Origin: Physcia stellaris
Taxonomy: Eukaryota; Ascomycota; Lecanoromycetes; Caliciales; Physciaceae
DNA length: 64,000 nt
NCBI GenBank assembly: GCA_018902385.1
Contig: JABSSW010000020.1
Location: 627,546-691,545 of the forward strand
Reading direction: 5' to 3'
Shown here in pieces: positions 51,335 through 62,507 of this stretch. Each line of letters starts with the position of its first letter. The stretch's first letter is position 1. The notes beneath the pieces are model-generated. The model ran no database searches. It saw nothing but the letters and a program-made list of their open reading frames with translations, and had not been told where the DNA came from. The translations under genes were made by a program, and so were the position numbers.

Positions 51335-52387
51335 TCTTCATGCGCGAATCATTTTCGCAAACATACATCGATGCAAAAATTGCAAATTCGAACTTTTGAA
51401 ATTTTAATAAGTCAAAAAATTTCGCTGAAAAAACAAACTCGATTTGTATGACATATTTTCGATATTTTCGTCGCAAATGATCAAATCAGTCAAAATTTTG
51501 AAATCAACATATGTACATAATATTCAGAATGATCAATATCAAAACAAATACATTCTGATATTCTATTGCGTTATATTCAATCGAAAATCATGATATGTTT
51601 CGAAAATATGATCAAATGATTGCAATTTTTGCAATTCAAACTTCATGTTTGACATTGAAACTTTTCAGTTATGAATTTCAGATTTGCGACACTCTTTTTC
51701 GATTTAGTTAGTTCAAAATTTATTTGACGATCAATCATCAAAAATGTAATTTGTTGTTGCAATTGATTTGCAATTTGCACATCAATCAACAATCAAATAT
51801 AATTTTCATTTATTTAATCAAAATTGTAAAGCAGAATGAGCGCATTTCAATGTTGCAAAAATAACAAAAATCGATTCATTATCGCAATAGTTTTGAAACT
51901 TGAAAAATCATGTTAAAAATGTGTTTGTAAAACAATTTCGCAACAACGTTTGCGAAACAACAATGTCATATTCATCATAATTCAATGCGCACTCGCTCGA
52001 TTTTCGATATTTTTGATTTTTTGAATAGTATTCATTTCGTGTTTCAAAACAAGTCTTCGAATGTATGATTTACTTACTGAATTAAAAAGCTATTAAGGTG
52101 CGAAATCGATGAGATCGCAAGGAATTCTGATTTCGATGCGGAAATTTCGTAATTTTATCAGATTTGACTCTAACCCTAAGAGTTCTCGACAAAGTTTTTT
52201 TTAAAAAAACTTCCGGGCCTACTTGTAATAGAGAACTTCATTGGTCAGATGCAGGCTACTCCTATGTGGAGCCCAGCTTGTTGAAAGCTAGGAGTGAATT
52301 AAAAGAATTGGCTGCGTATCGTAGGATGACTATCTCCTCTCACCCTTCGATTCGCTACATCTTCCACCTTGGCCAGTAGAAGCTCCC

Positions 52388-53854
52388 CTAAGCTCGAGGA
52401 TGATAATTATACCCTGGGTACTGATTGAACAAGCTCTGATTGAACGTAGTCAAGGCGGGACAACCCAAGCCTGAAAGTATGGGCGACACATATTGGTTCA
52501 CCAGCGCCACAGCCGGCCCGATGTTCTTGTATATGTCACTCAGCACGCTGGGTAGGCCTTGCTGGAGAGCTTGGAACGTGAAGCATTCAAGGTTGTTGCC
52601 TTGAAGCAGATTGGCTGAGGTGTAGACTCCACCGGTCAGGTCACCTGGGTTGACGCCGACGAAAGAATTGGCCGTGCCGGTGTTCCCTCCGACGCGGACG
52701 ACGTCAGGGTATTTGGCGGCTAGGATCGCAACATCGGCCTAATGATGTTCATCAAATATCATAGTGCTTGTAGGTAGACTACTTACAAAAGCTACTGTGG
52801 CATCGTAAGGATTAGAAGCTGGCCGGCGGTACCAGTTTAGCGGGATCTTCTCTTGTCCCTTGTTCCACACATGCGCACCATCCGCACCGGTGACGGCAAA
52901 AAAGGATTTCAAGACCTCTCGCGTAAGAAATCCGTTCTTGTTGTCGGCCGAGTGGTTCGACATTAAGTTGACGATGAAGTGATGAGCGGCCGGAGGAACA
53001 AGTCCAGCAAACGGCTACATTACAAAGGTCAGCAAGTAATGGGAAGCCGAGGCGTGTCTGGAAGAGTCTTACTGCTTGAAAGAAGTAGGGATTGTTCTGG
53101 ACAGAGAAGTCATGGACCTTCTTATTGTGGTCCCGGAGGTTGTCGAGCCTGAGATTCGCCGCCCGATTGTAGATGTCGTCGAATCTATCAATTTGGAGAG
53201 ATACTGCATCTCCACCGTTCAGGTATGCATCAGCCTATGGAGTGAGCAAGAAATCTTTGCCGAGAGTTTTGACTACCTACGCGGCCGGGTGATGCGTCAC
53301 TTTCATACTTGTTGTGGGAATATGATATACCGCTGGGGTTGGAGAGCAGATTACCCAAGAGAGCGGGGACGTAGGAACCTCCAATGGACCAAGTCCCACT
53401 TGTCGGATCTCCCGTCAAAGCTACAGCAGCGGCAGAAAGCACAGCAGCGAGATCGTTACCAAGACCATAGGCCTGAGCAAGACCAGTGACAGCTTCAGCG
53501 AACGTATTAGCTTCTGAACAGAGTCTTCTGCATTCGAGAGAACTGACATGCAGCAATAGTAGTAATGCCACTTCTTGGGAGGAAACCATGATTGGCTGCC
53601 GCATTCAATCCTGGACACAGCCCCCTCTTGTCACCAGCCTTTGGGGCGATGAATTGATGTGGGCTTCCGGGCCTCACATCGACGAACTGCTCAGCGGCAT
53701 TGAAAACCAGACTGTCGATTGGACCAGAGTTGCCTTCGTTCTGGCTAAGGGGAAGTGCTCGATCATGAATATCAGCCCGGCCATGGATGTCAGCCATCCC
53801 AGGCAGAGACACCGCCATGGAGGCAAGTCCACTGAGGACGAGAAGTAGCATCAT
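52388..53854 (-). CDS. Secreted heme-thiolate peroxidase (unspecific peroxygenase / chloroperoxidase family)
   Basis: Extracellular H2O2-dependent oxygenation or halogenation with a Cys-ligated heme. Five exons: 53854-53548, 53510-53281, 53234-53073, 53014-52787 and 52738-52388, giving about 425 residues. Signal peptide MMLLLVLSGLASMAVS. The proximal ligand region is GLCPGLNAAANHGFLPRSG (Cys about 80). The distal acid region is SHNKYESDASPGR (Glu about 172). Further family features are TSGTWSIGG, DAYLNGGDAVSL, FVGVNPGDLTGGVYT and LECFTFQAL. The first intron is an extreme 37 bases (or marks a one-base frameshift); the other three are ordinary (46, 58 and 48 bp). Only about 230 bp separate its 3' end from the AT-rich island. 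Substrate unknown. Confidence 0.93.
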
Positions 53855-56800
53855 GTTTGGAAAGTGACGAGCCTTGAGTGAGCCGAAATGTTCGGGCAGA
53901 AACCAGTGCTTTGGCCTCAAACTTCATCCGGCATTGTCAGAGTTTATAGAGTATGTCTTTCTGGTGGGGAACGCAAGATTCCGATACACACATGAGATGT
54001 CTCTGCATTAGACCACACTTTGAAAGATTACCGTGTCAATCTACACTCCAAAGTACCTGATTGAGAACGCCCCATAGCACGCGATAGCCTTGCTTCTCGC
54101 TTCTTTTCTCCGTTATGACGGGAGTGGCGTGAGGTTAAAAGATTTGTAATGGAGCACGTATGTTAGGGAGACTAACAGTGTCTTGAGGAGAAAAGTGCCC
54201 TGCTAGTCCATGACCTAGTATCCCATGGTCTGGTGTGGTGCTATCCTGCCTCCCATGGATCGCCATCGATACACCCAATATGATGATACGCTTACCCGTG
54301 TTTGGCACAAAGCATATGAAGACGACATGTAGACGGTATGAAAATGACATGGAGGAAACATCATCTTCTGCTTTCGCTCCATGTCGGGTAACGTGGGTGT
54401 TTCCTAAAAAAAAGCACCACTTGCTACCAAGACCATGGAATAGAAGGCTGATGAAGCCTGCAGTAATTGAGCACCGAGTCCCAGCTCAGCCTGAGTACCT
54501 GCATTTGATCTAGCTCCATCTGCTGAACCGGTCTTTCATGCTGCATCGCATATGGATCATGTGGCTGTATAAGTTCCTCTAGGGGCGGTCTTGCTCTTCC
54601 TGGATGGTCAAATGGGAAGCAGCCGCTAGCCGCAAAGACAGGATAACAACGATTCTTCAAAGAACCTCGAGACTTTCATAATGTTTGTACTGGCAGGCGA
54701 TCCACTGAATCTCCCAGCTTGACAAGGGTTGGACATCTGGGATCACGATTGAATGACGGAGAAGTGTAGCAGGGCTGCCCTCCTTTACACGCGCTAGATC
54801 CTGATTTCGAAAGCCATTCCTAGCAAGTACGCAAGCTTACGGACGAGCCTAGCCATTGAAGGGTCGATAGATGGCCAAATTCGACGTGCTTTCTTTTGAG
54901 ACTAGCACTCGAATTAGGACATCAGAAGCGAGTTCGTATGTGCCGTACTTGAATGTAGCTGCCAGAAGGGAGTTGAAGGTTGCATAGTCATCGATTTGGA
55001 ATGGCCCAGACGACAGTCCATCCCGTCCCAAACTGTGAAGCGAAGATGGCTTCTTGAGGGGTGTACTGGGAGTGGGGGTTGGGAGGTTTAGAAGCTTGGC
55101 CGCGATCCTGCAATATTGCCATTACTGGCATGAAAGGAACAACTGTCTTCATGTCAGAATTGCAAGAAGGTAACAGCAATGTTATTACTTACAGAATGAC
55201 GAAAATACTCAGCATGGGGTGTAACAAGGCCAAAGAGACAGGGTTCCAAAGGACTGATATGGAGTATGACGATCTTGGAGTATGACGATACTTAAGTCTG
55301 AATACTCATACTCTCGTGCGTTCGTGTTTGCGATTGCGAATTTTCAGCGTGATTCAGGATCTCCAGCAAAGTCTAAGTCCTTTTCAGCGAAGCCCACAGT
55401 CTCCCAGCGAAGCTCAGAGCCTCCACACGGTTCGCGTTTAAACTCCCGATTTGCAACGTGCTAACTCGATCTGTCATGTGTCAGAGAAGAGGGGTTTCTG
55501 ACATATTCGTTTACAATGGGGGCCTAATAGGCCATGCAGGAGTATTGGATCCAACATTCTGGGGGAGGAAGACCGTATTGTTATTCGTTTTCTGGAGAGG
55601 TCTCCGACGCCTCCTCCGTCACCAGCCGTTAGGTGGTGCCAAGCATCTAGGGCTGATCACTTGACAGCTCGCTTGTGGGCCAATCAGAATCTAACGTTCA
55701 ACCTCCTTATGGTCAAAGGCAGCTGTGAGCTGATGGATCTACACTCCCTTTGACTACACTCAAAATCGACTATGATCTCCTCCCTACTGCTCACCCTCAA
55801 ACACGGGCCTGGGATTTCTCCAACTACTCAATGGGGACGAAAATGTAGTAGAAAAGGCCGAATAGATCGAGGAGATAAGTAAGCTGCGTAGGACGTGAAG
55901 GCAAGGAGTGGCACTCTTTGCGAATAACGCCACGTGTGATCACATTTCAATTTTTTTCATATTGGAAATATCCTGATCTACTGATGCGTCTGCGAGCATA
56001 TGTGCAACCATAGCTTGGCAGGGCTGGAGCTTTGATGTACGATAGATAAGGTAGGTATTCTAGGTAGATGTCTTTGAGATCCTGCATGAGAGCCTTTTTC
56101 AAACCAGAAATTTATGGAGTCCTCCGGTAATTGATTCTAAATGATTCTTGAGAATTTGGTCGATTTTTGGTGTAGAACAGAAGCCTTCCCAGAAGCTCTT
56201 CCACTACTCTGGATCCCTCTAGAAGAACTATCAAATCGAGCGAAGACGAGTTGTGAGAACAGTAACAGCGAGAGCAAGTGTAGTAAAAGGGGGCTGTGGT
56301 GTATCAGCTGCCTGAAATCACAAGCATACCCTCAACTCTCGCAAGTCCGCTTTCCCTCTGCTCCAAATATCGCTCTATGCAATCCCTGATCCTACTCTCT
56401 AGGTCTTATCCATCGAATCCACCTTGCGGCAGTCTTTAGGTAACCATTCCCCACAGTTTCGACACCAAATCCACTCGAGGCCATTCCAGATACGGCAATT
56501 AGGGCATTGACGGCCCCAGTGTGGCATTTTTCTTAGTTTGTGGGGGGTGGGAGATGCTTGATGCGATTTGAGATTGCCAATTGGCGAGATAGATGCGGGA
56601 AGGTGGGCAGAGTGTTGGTGGTACTCAGGTATCGGGGTATGGGAATAATTCTAGGCAGCCGGAGATAGTTTGGATACTGCTGTAGGGTGATATGTTCTAA
56701 AGGATGTCGGCTTCGGTAGTTGAGGACCGGGTCGTATGGTTGTTGGGCTCGATGGATTGTTTTTGATAGTGAGAATGATAGCTTTTGGTTATTGGAAGAA

Positions 56801-57366
56801 GGAGAGAGGAGGGTTGATGCTCTTATAGTCAGCTAAGAACCACTTGCAGTGAATACTACGTTGACAGATACAAGAAGACAGATAGCTTGAGCTAGAGATC
56901 GACGATAGAGTCATCTTTGGGTGGACTCGCAGAGTCACTCCTGAAGGGAAGAGTGCCTGGATGGCGTCAATATGAGTGAAGTACAAAATGTGATTGTGCA
57001 CTGTGATCTGCTGAAGGATGGAATACAAAAGGAGTGTGTCTACGGACTTGTAAGATCGAAGAGTAGTACTCGCATGATTTTGCGGATTGAGTAATCTCTC
57101 AGAACTTGAAGGTCCTCAGCCCTTGTACGCCACCACTTGCCCGACATTAGAATGCTGTGTTAGTATTATGAGGGCGACGACACGCTGTGACAAAGAGGCA
57201 GAGGCCAACTCATGGAATGTGGATCCTGGGCTCGATACAACATCGAAAATTTCAAGTAGCTGCGGCCAACAATGCAGAAGTCTGAAATAGCAGACGGTCC
57301 AAGTCACTCTCTACCTTATGATTCAGCTGACTCTGTCATTGCAGCCTCATCCTCAGTGTTCGTCCC
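53855..57366. other. 3.5-kb intergenic region
   Basis: Contains the presumed promoter of the peroxidase gene, a copy of the dispersed repeat at 54209-54329 and, at its right end, the 3' flank of the second F-box-like gene. Small frames (54235-54513, 55061-55285, 56141-56389 and others) show no recognised domain. A TATGACGAT..TGGAG duplication occurs near 55263-55284. Confidence 0.5.
54209..54329 (-). repeat. Dispersed repeat, copy 2
   Basis: Reverse-complement partner of 22386-22498. It keeps C at several sites where copy 1 has T. Confidence 0.7.
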
Positions 57367-58899
57367 CTACGCGCCGGCATCCTCTTCGCCCATATCCTCA
57401 TCGTCGGTACCCATTTCACTATCAATCTCAGTGGGACTGTAGAATGTACCCATTTGCGTGAAATCGTGCCATCCCTGAGGACCTCTAAGATCTTCCACTT
57501 TCTGTCTAAGCGCCGTTTTCTCCGTGACAGGTAGCCAGTGTGCTCTTAAGATCCACTTTTCAAGGAGCCTTAGATGCTTGCTACGGAGTCCGCAGTCGAA
57601 CGACCAGAACACTTCGTGGAGTTGCAGTATTTCGGCATGCTCGAGACCCGGGTAAATCAAGTGTCTGAATACATGATCACCCATTTCTGAGAGTTTGCGA
57701 AGACATAGCGAATGCAGTCTAGGAAGAGCCATCTGCAACTGGAGAGCAAAATCAATCCACGATTGTCCACTTTCTTCCACAATGTACATGTCAATTAACA
57801 CTAGATTCTTGATGGTCGATGAATGACGGCGGAGGAATTCCAACAGATCAAATGTATTTACAAACCAGAAGCCCGACAGGTCGAGACTCCGAAGTTGAGG
57901 CCAAGAGTTTGGAAATAGTATTTGCCATTCCTTCGACGGTCTATAGGGGCTTGGGGACGAAGATGAGTTCAGCTTCAGCGAGCGAAGCTGCTGTGCTAGA
58001 GCCAACAATCCTGAAAGCCCTCTCAAGATCTGAGACTCGGTGGTAGTCGTTCCCGTGGTACGTGTTCCTGTACTGATATTAATGGTGTTGAGATTTCGCA
58101 TGACATTTGCACAACACCCTATTCTTCCCAGTGGAGCTAGGAATAGCCAAAGTCTGATCAGAGACTCGCTTGAGTCATGGATTGTGAAGGTCAGGTCTCG
58201 AATTTTTGGCCTGCTGCCGTCACAGCCACACATGGTCTGTATTACAGGAGAGATTATGCCAGCACTGTAGTCTTTGGTCCTAGGCAGACATCCAACCTTC
58301 ACATCCCAAGACATGGGGCCATCACGAAGGTACCAATAACCGAGCTCCTCATATTCGGCTATCAAATGTCCGGCACAAGATTCGGAGTAATCAATAGGAT
58401 TGTTGAGGGTCAAAGGATCGACGAGGACCATCCAGTCCGTATATACGAAGGATGAAAGATTCACTAGCATTCGTGATGCTCGACGCAAAGCGTTCAGGTC
58501 CTCGGAACGCGTGCGGATTATTTCCTGTTCGAGGAAGAGGCGGCGATACTCTAAATTAGCTACTTCGACTACCTTTGCGCTGTACACTCTTCGCAAAGGA
58601 CAACAGCGGCAGAGATGGCGGCTGACTGGAGAAAGGCGTTGTCGCTCATCGGTGAAATAGCTAGTATCGTAAAGTATCTCTGTTACGCTACGACAGAATA
58701 TTGGATGTTCCACAATTTCCTTGAATACAGCCAATGTCTTTGGTCGTAACGCAAAGTAAACTCTTCTCATCAGTAGGTGAGAACTAGCAGCATGATACTT
58801 TCGGTTCACGAGACGTAGGTTCTTTATATGTAGAGGTAACAGGAAGGAAAGGACTATATTTAGCACTTCTGGACGAAGTTTTCCAAGGATGTCGTCCAT
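57367..58899 (-). CDS. F-box-like protein with leucine-rich C-terminal region
   Basis: Probable SCF ubiquitin-ligase adaptor. Single exon, 510 residues from ATG 58899. An in-frame ATG at 58950 would add a hydrophobic 17-residue extension. I prefer 58899 because the F-box begins at once: MDDILGKLRPEVLNIVLSFL, then LPLHIKNLRLVNRKYH. Downstream, leucine-rich segments recur (LRSLKLN, LRSLDLSGF, IKNLVLIDMY, LHSLCLRKL, LEHAEILQLHEVF), typical of fungal F-box/LRR-like proteins. The C-terminus is acidic (EMGTDDEDMGEEDAGA). No target can be inferred. Confidence 0.72.
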   Translation of the reverse strand: MDDILGKLRPEVLNIVLSFLLPLHIKNLRLVNRKYHAASSHLLMRRVYFALRPKTLAVFKEIVEHPIFCRSVTEILYDTSYFTDERQRLSPVSRHLCRCCPLRRVYSAKVVEVANLEYRRLFLEQEIIRTRSEDLNALRRASRMLVNLSSFVYTDWMVLVDPLTLNNPIDYSESCAGHLIAEYEELGYWYLRDGPMSWDVKVGCLPRTKDYSAGIISPVIQTMCGCDGSRPKIRDLTFTIHDSSESLIRLWLFLAPLGRIGCCANVMRNLNTINISTGTRTTGTTTTESQILRGLSGLLALAQQLRSLKLNSSSSPSPYRPSKEWQILFPNSWPQLRSLDLSGFWFVNTFDLLEFLRRHSSTIKNLVLIDMYIVEESGQSWIDFALQLQMALPRLHSLCLRKLSEMGDHVFRHLIYPGLEHAEILQLHEVFWSFDCGLRSKHLRLLEKWILRAHWLPVTEKTALRQKVEDLRGPQGWHDFTQMGTFYSPTEIDSEMGTDDEDMGEEDAGA

Positions 58900-59362
58900 G
58901 GACGTCTTATTGATCTGTAGGAAGATTAGTAGATAGCGGTGAGCTGTCATGAGTGAACTGTGGAGAAGACAGACAGTTTTGAAACGCACAACAGTCTCAT
59001 TCCTTTTGGTGATAACTGCTAGAAGAATTCCGGCTCGAACGATCGCTTCTTATTGACATATGTCCATCTGGATATAAGTCTGCTGATCAAATTTGATAAG
59101 AAAAAATAGACACCGCAGTTATCGAGGGATGCCGACAAGAGGACAAGAGTTGGAAGACGTAGAAACCTTGGCTGCGCTGGACTTGCCGAATTCGTTTGGT
59201 CTGCGCCGAACACCGTATGGGTCTCAGTCGTTACTTCCTTGTATACGCCCTTTCCTCACGTCTTTCCACATGGGAATCCCAGGTTCGGGTGACCAGTGGT
59301 GTGCAAGACCTGGTATCCTTCTGACCCGGCACGCCATTCGAGACTACTGGCTGATATAGGGA
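58900..59362. other. Short intergenic gap
   Basis: Upstream region of the F-box-like gene and 3' flank of cem1. No further gene seen. Confidence 0.6.
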
Positions 59363-61002
59363 CTACGAAGGGCCATATTGCTTGTACCGTCTGAAACACA
59401 GACTCGCGTTTGTCCCCCCAAATCCAAAGCTGTTCGTCAAGACTACATCTACGTCGGAGGTATTCTGTGCCCTCAACGGGATGTGATTGAATCCTAACTT
59501 GTCTTGCTCGCTTTCTTTCTGAAGGTTGAGTGTCGGAGGAAGGATGCTCTAATCACTGTCAATGCTGTTGTAGGTGAAGTGGAAGTACTCACATCTCTCA
59601 TTGCAAGCACACTCCACACAGCTTCTACACTGCCGGCGCCTCCCAATAAATGGCCAACTGCACCTTTCGTACTACTGACATTGATATCCTGGGGATGCTT
59701 CTTGCCTTCCCCTAACAGATTTCCACCGCCAGCTCCAGATTGCTGCAGCATCAGAGTTTCAATTGCCCTGCTTTCTGCAATGTCTCCCAGCTTAGTAGAA
59801 GTCGCGTGAGCGTTGATGTACGAAACGGAGCGTGGAGGAAGACCAGCATTACGAAGGGCAAGGCGCATAGCTCGAAAAGCCCCATGACCAGATTCTGGAG
59901 GTGCAGTCATATGGTGAGCGTCAGAGGAAGACCCGTATCCCGCTAGTTCAGCATAGATGTGCGCTTTGCGGGCGATTGCATGGTCGAGAGCCTGTATCGT
60001 TAATCGCAAACGAGCAGCCATCACTGAACCAATTCCATACCTCTAGCACCATGACGCCAGCGCCCTCACCAATGACGAAACCGCTTCGTCTAGCATCCCA
60101 TGGTCTCGAAGCCTCCTTTGGTGAATCGTTGAAGTCTACTGTCAGTGACCTCGACCTCTCGAAGCCAGTGAAGGCTAAAGGATGAATACATGATTCGGCT
60201 GAGCCAGCTATCATCACGTCTGCGTCACCAAAGGCGATGAAGCGGGAAGCATCCCCAATAGAGTGAGCGCCCGTCGTGCAAGCCGTGGTCACGGCGTGAG
60301 ATGGGCCCTTGAAGCCATATCGCATGGAAACATGTCCAGCAGCGAGGTTGATGAGAAGCTTAGGGACAAAGTAGGGAGACACTTTCTTGGCGCTCTAATC
60401 CATATGAGTAGAGGGTCGTCAAAGGAGAGGAGGGGGACTCACACCTTTTTCGGAAAATGCCAGGGAGGTATTGTAGACTTCTTCGAAGCTACCGATTCCG
60501 GAGCCTAGACAGACGCCCTATCGCTATGAGCAACCTGACACATGATGTACGTGAGGATCATCTAGCGTACCGTCATTTCTTTTTGGTGCTCCTCCTCAGG
60601 ATGCCATTGTGCATCGTCTAGTGCTTCTTGAGTCGCGGCCATAGCATATTGCATGAACTTCGACATCTTTCGCTCATCCTAAGAATATATGAGTATTTCC
60701 TCAACATCCATCTCCACATCATAGTTTCACATCTTTACTAAGCCAATCGCTAGCCTGCCATCCTCCATCTTGTTTCCTGCCAGTCGGCACGAGACCTGCG
60801 ACCTGACATTGCTGCAGATGAAAGGTATCTCCTAGACATTTTGTAGACACGAGACCGCTCTTGCCGGCTATAAGGTTGGTCCATGATCGCTGAGCACCTA
60901 GGGAAATTTAGTCTTGAACAGATAGATGGAGCAGAGTAAGGGGGCGTTACCGACACCCAGTGGCGTCACAGCACCTAGACCAGTGACCACAACCCTTCGC
61001 AT
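59363..61002 (-). CDS. cem1: Mitochondrial 3-oxoacyl-ACP synthase (KAS, Cem1)
   Basis: Condensing enzyme of mitochondrial type II fatty-acid synthesis, joining malonyl-ACP to acyl-ACP; this pathway supplies the lipoic-acid precursor. Seven exons: 61002-60951, 60897-60731, 60678-60571, 60517-60445, 60381-60041, 59991-59593 and 59548-59363, giving 441 residues with all GT..AG junctions in frame. It starts [20 protein letters not shown]. The Cys-His-His triad is complete: [10 protein letters not shown] (Cys168), [11 protein letters not shown] (His309) and [14 protein letters not shown] (Lys356, His361). It ends with [16 protein letters not shown], the glycine-rich signature. There is no long cleavable presequence before MRRVVV, as in other fungal Cem1 models. 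Its start is 195 bp from the divergent mL46 gene. Confidence 0.97.
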
Positions 61003-61197
61003 TGCATCTTACAAGACGGTACCGAATTTAGAGGTCAATGTTCCATACTATCAAAGCAGTACAAGTCGAGATCGAAATCTCGTGAACTTGAAGCTCTGAT
61101 TTCCACAAAGAGCCTAGCGCAATATTTTTCCCCAAGCTCATCTCGCTGCAAGTATCTCACCTCAAGAACTTCAACGCCAACGTTTCAATTGCCCTCC
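61003..61197. promoter_or_regulatory. Bidirectional promoter region of cem1 and mL46
   Basis: Only 195 bp separate the two start codons, so the two mitochondrial genes must share promoter sequence. No specific factor site is claimed. Confidence 0.55.
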
Positions 61198-62507
61198 ATG
61201 TCGCGCAGTCACAATGTAGCCAGGCGAATAGCCTCACAATCACGTACGCCAACTTTCCTTCCTCCACCACGAAAGCTAACATCACGCCAGGACCCCGTCC
61301 ACCACCGCAATCCACATCCTCAATCTGCCTCCCCTGCCTCCTCTCCCTCCGCCACGCCTCCACCGCAACCGCGCCCTCCCCCTCCCCAGACTCACCACCG
61401 ACACCAACTCCCCCTCTCCCCACTACCCCCCAATAACCCAAACCCAAACCCACACCCTGCACACAACCCTCCTCCTCTCGCGCGCCCCACTCCTAACCCG
61501 CGCCCTCACCCCCTTCGAAACATCCTACTTCCTCTACCAGCGCCGCCTCAACGAGCGCCTCTCCCTCCCCTTCAGCCGCTACTTCTACTACCCGCGCGGC
61601 ACCCCCGGCGAAACGGCCTACAAGCGCTCGATCCGGGAGCGACTGACGCCTGCGCGCGACATTGGGAAGTATGCGGCGTATAGTGAGGAGGGATGGGATG
61701 ACGAGGTGCGCGTGGGCGATGGGGTCGGGGAGCGGGAACGGGTTGTTGAGGCGCTGGTTAGGGAGGCGGAGGGGTTTTTGAGGAGGGATAGTGATATTGG
61801 GGGTGTGGAGGGGGTGGAGGGTGGGGGGAAACGGAGGGGGGAGGAGGTGCCGAAGCCCGTGGGGAGGGTTAGTGAGGCTGATAGGAAGGGGGATTTGAGG
61901 AGTTTGTCGAGGAGGATGGAGAGGACTTTGTATTTGCTTGTGCAGAAGGAGGGGAAGGACAAAGGGAAGGAGGGGGAATGGGGGTTTCCGAGGAGCAGGT
62001 TGGGGCCGAAGGAGAGTTTGTATACTGTGAGTTTATATCACCCCTTTTCTTTTCTTCTACTCTTACGAACTGGAAAGAGTGTCGGATTAATTACATCCGC
62101 TTGAAGAACTTCCGCCAATTGCAAACAAGGATATATCACTAACATCCACCCAGGCCGCAGAACGCACCCTCGTCCAAACCGGCGGCGTCAACATGAACAC
62201 CTGGATCGTCGGCAACTGGCCCGTCGGCCACCAAATCCTGACCTATCCCCAACCCCTCACCTCTACCCCACCGTCATCATCCCCACAGTCATCATCACCC
62301 ACCCCCGCCACCCCACCGCCATCCCCACCACAAATCCTCGGCGAAAAATCCTTCTTCATGAAAGCCCGCATCCTGGCCGGCCAAGCGAACCTCCAGAACA
62401 ACGCGCTCGGGCTGCGGGATTTCAAATGGCTTGCTAAGGAGGAGGTGAAGGAGGTGCTGGATCCGAGGGAGTGGAATGCGGTTAGGAATTGTTTGAGTGA
62501 GCGATGA
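61198..62507 (+). CDS. MRPL17: Mitochondrial large ribosomal subunit protein mL46 (MRPL17)
   Basis: Structural protein of the mitoribosome with a NUDIX-like fold. Proposed exons 61198-61243, 61291-62026 and 62154-62507. The start MSRSHNVARRIASQS, followed after the first intron by SLRHASTATA, looks like a mitochondrial presequence. Conserved core: LTPFETSYFLYQRRLNERL, FSRYFYY, TPARDIGKYAAY, EEGWDDEV; after the last intron AERTLVQTGGVNMNTWIVGN, KSFFMKARILAGQ and DFKWLAKEEVKEVL. The presequence frame and the core frame disagree by one base in a C-rich run near 61420-61440, and no GT donor lies between them. A homopolymer error in the sequence is the likeliest cause. Divergent from cem1. Confidence 0.88.

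Larger units (their letters stand above)
32690..52160. other. AT-rich, hypermutated repeat island
   Basis: About 19.5 kb with sharp edges. By eye roughly a quarter of bases are G or C. CC, GG, CT and AG are strongly depleted, while CA, TG and CG stay common and TA is not enriched over AT. The island is made of nested LTR retroelements (A, B, C) plus about 1.3 kb and 1.0 kb of unassigned AT-rich sequence on the left and right. No host gene seen inside. Confidence 0.9.

Noticed and set aside
32690-52160. AT-rich island as a centromere or inserted mitochondrial DNA
   Set aside because: Its content is explained by nested LTR elements, and no mitochondrial gene or centromere-type array was seen.
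52170-52185. CTAACCCTAA at the right edge of the AT-rich island
   Set aside because: Too short to be an internal telomere; a single chance match.
59275-59310. GGTTCGGGTGACC as a tRNA B-box
   Set aside because: No acceptor-stem pairing or A-box at the right distance, and it is not a good consensus match.
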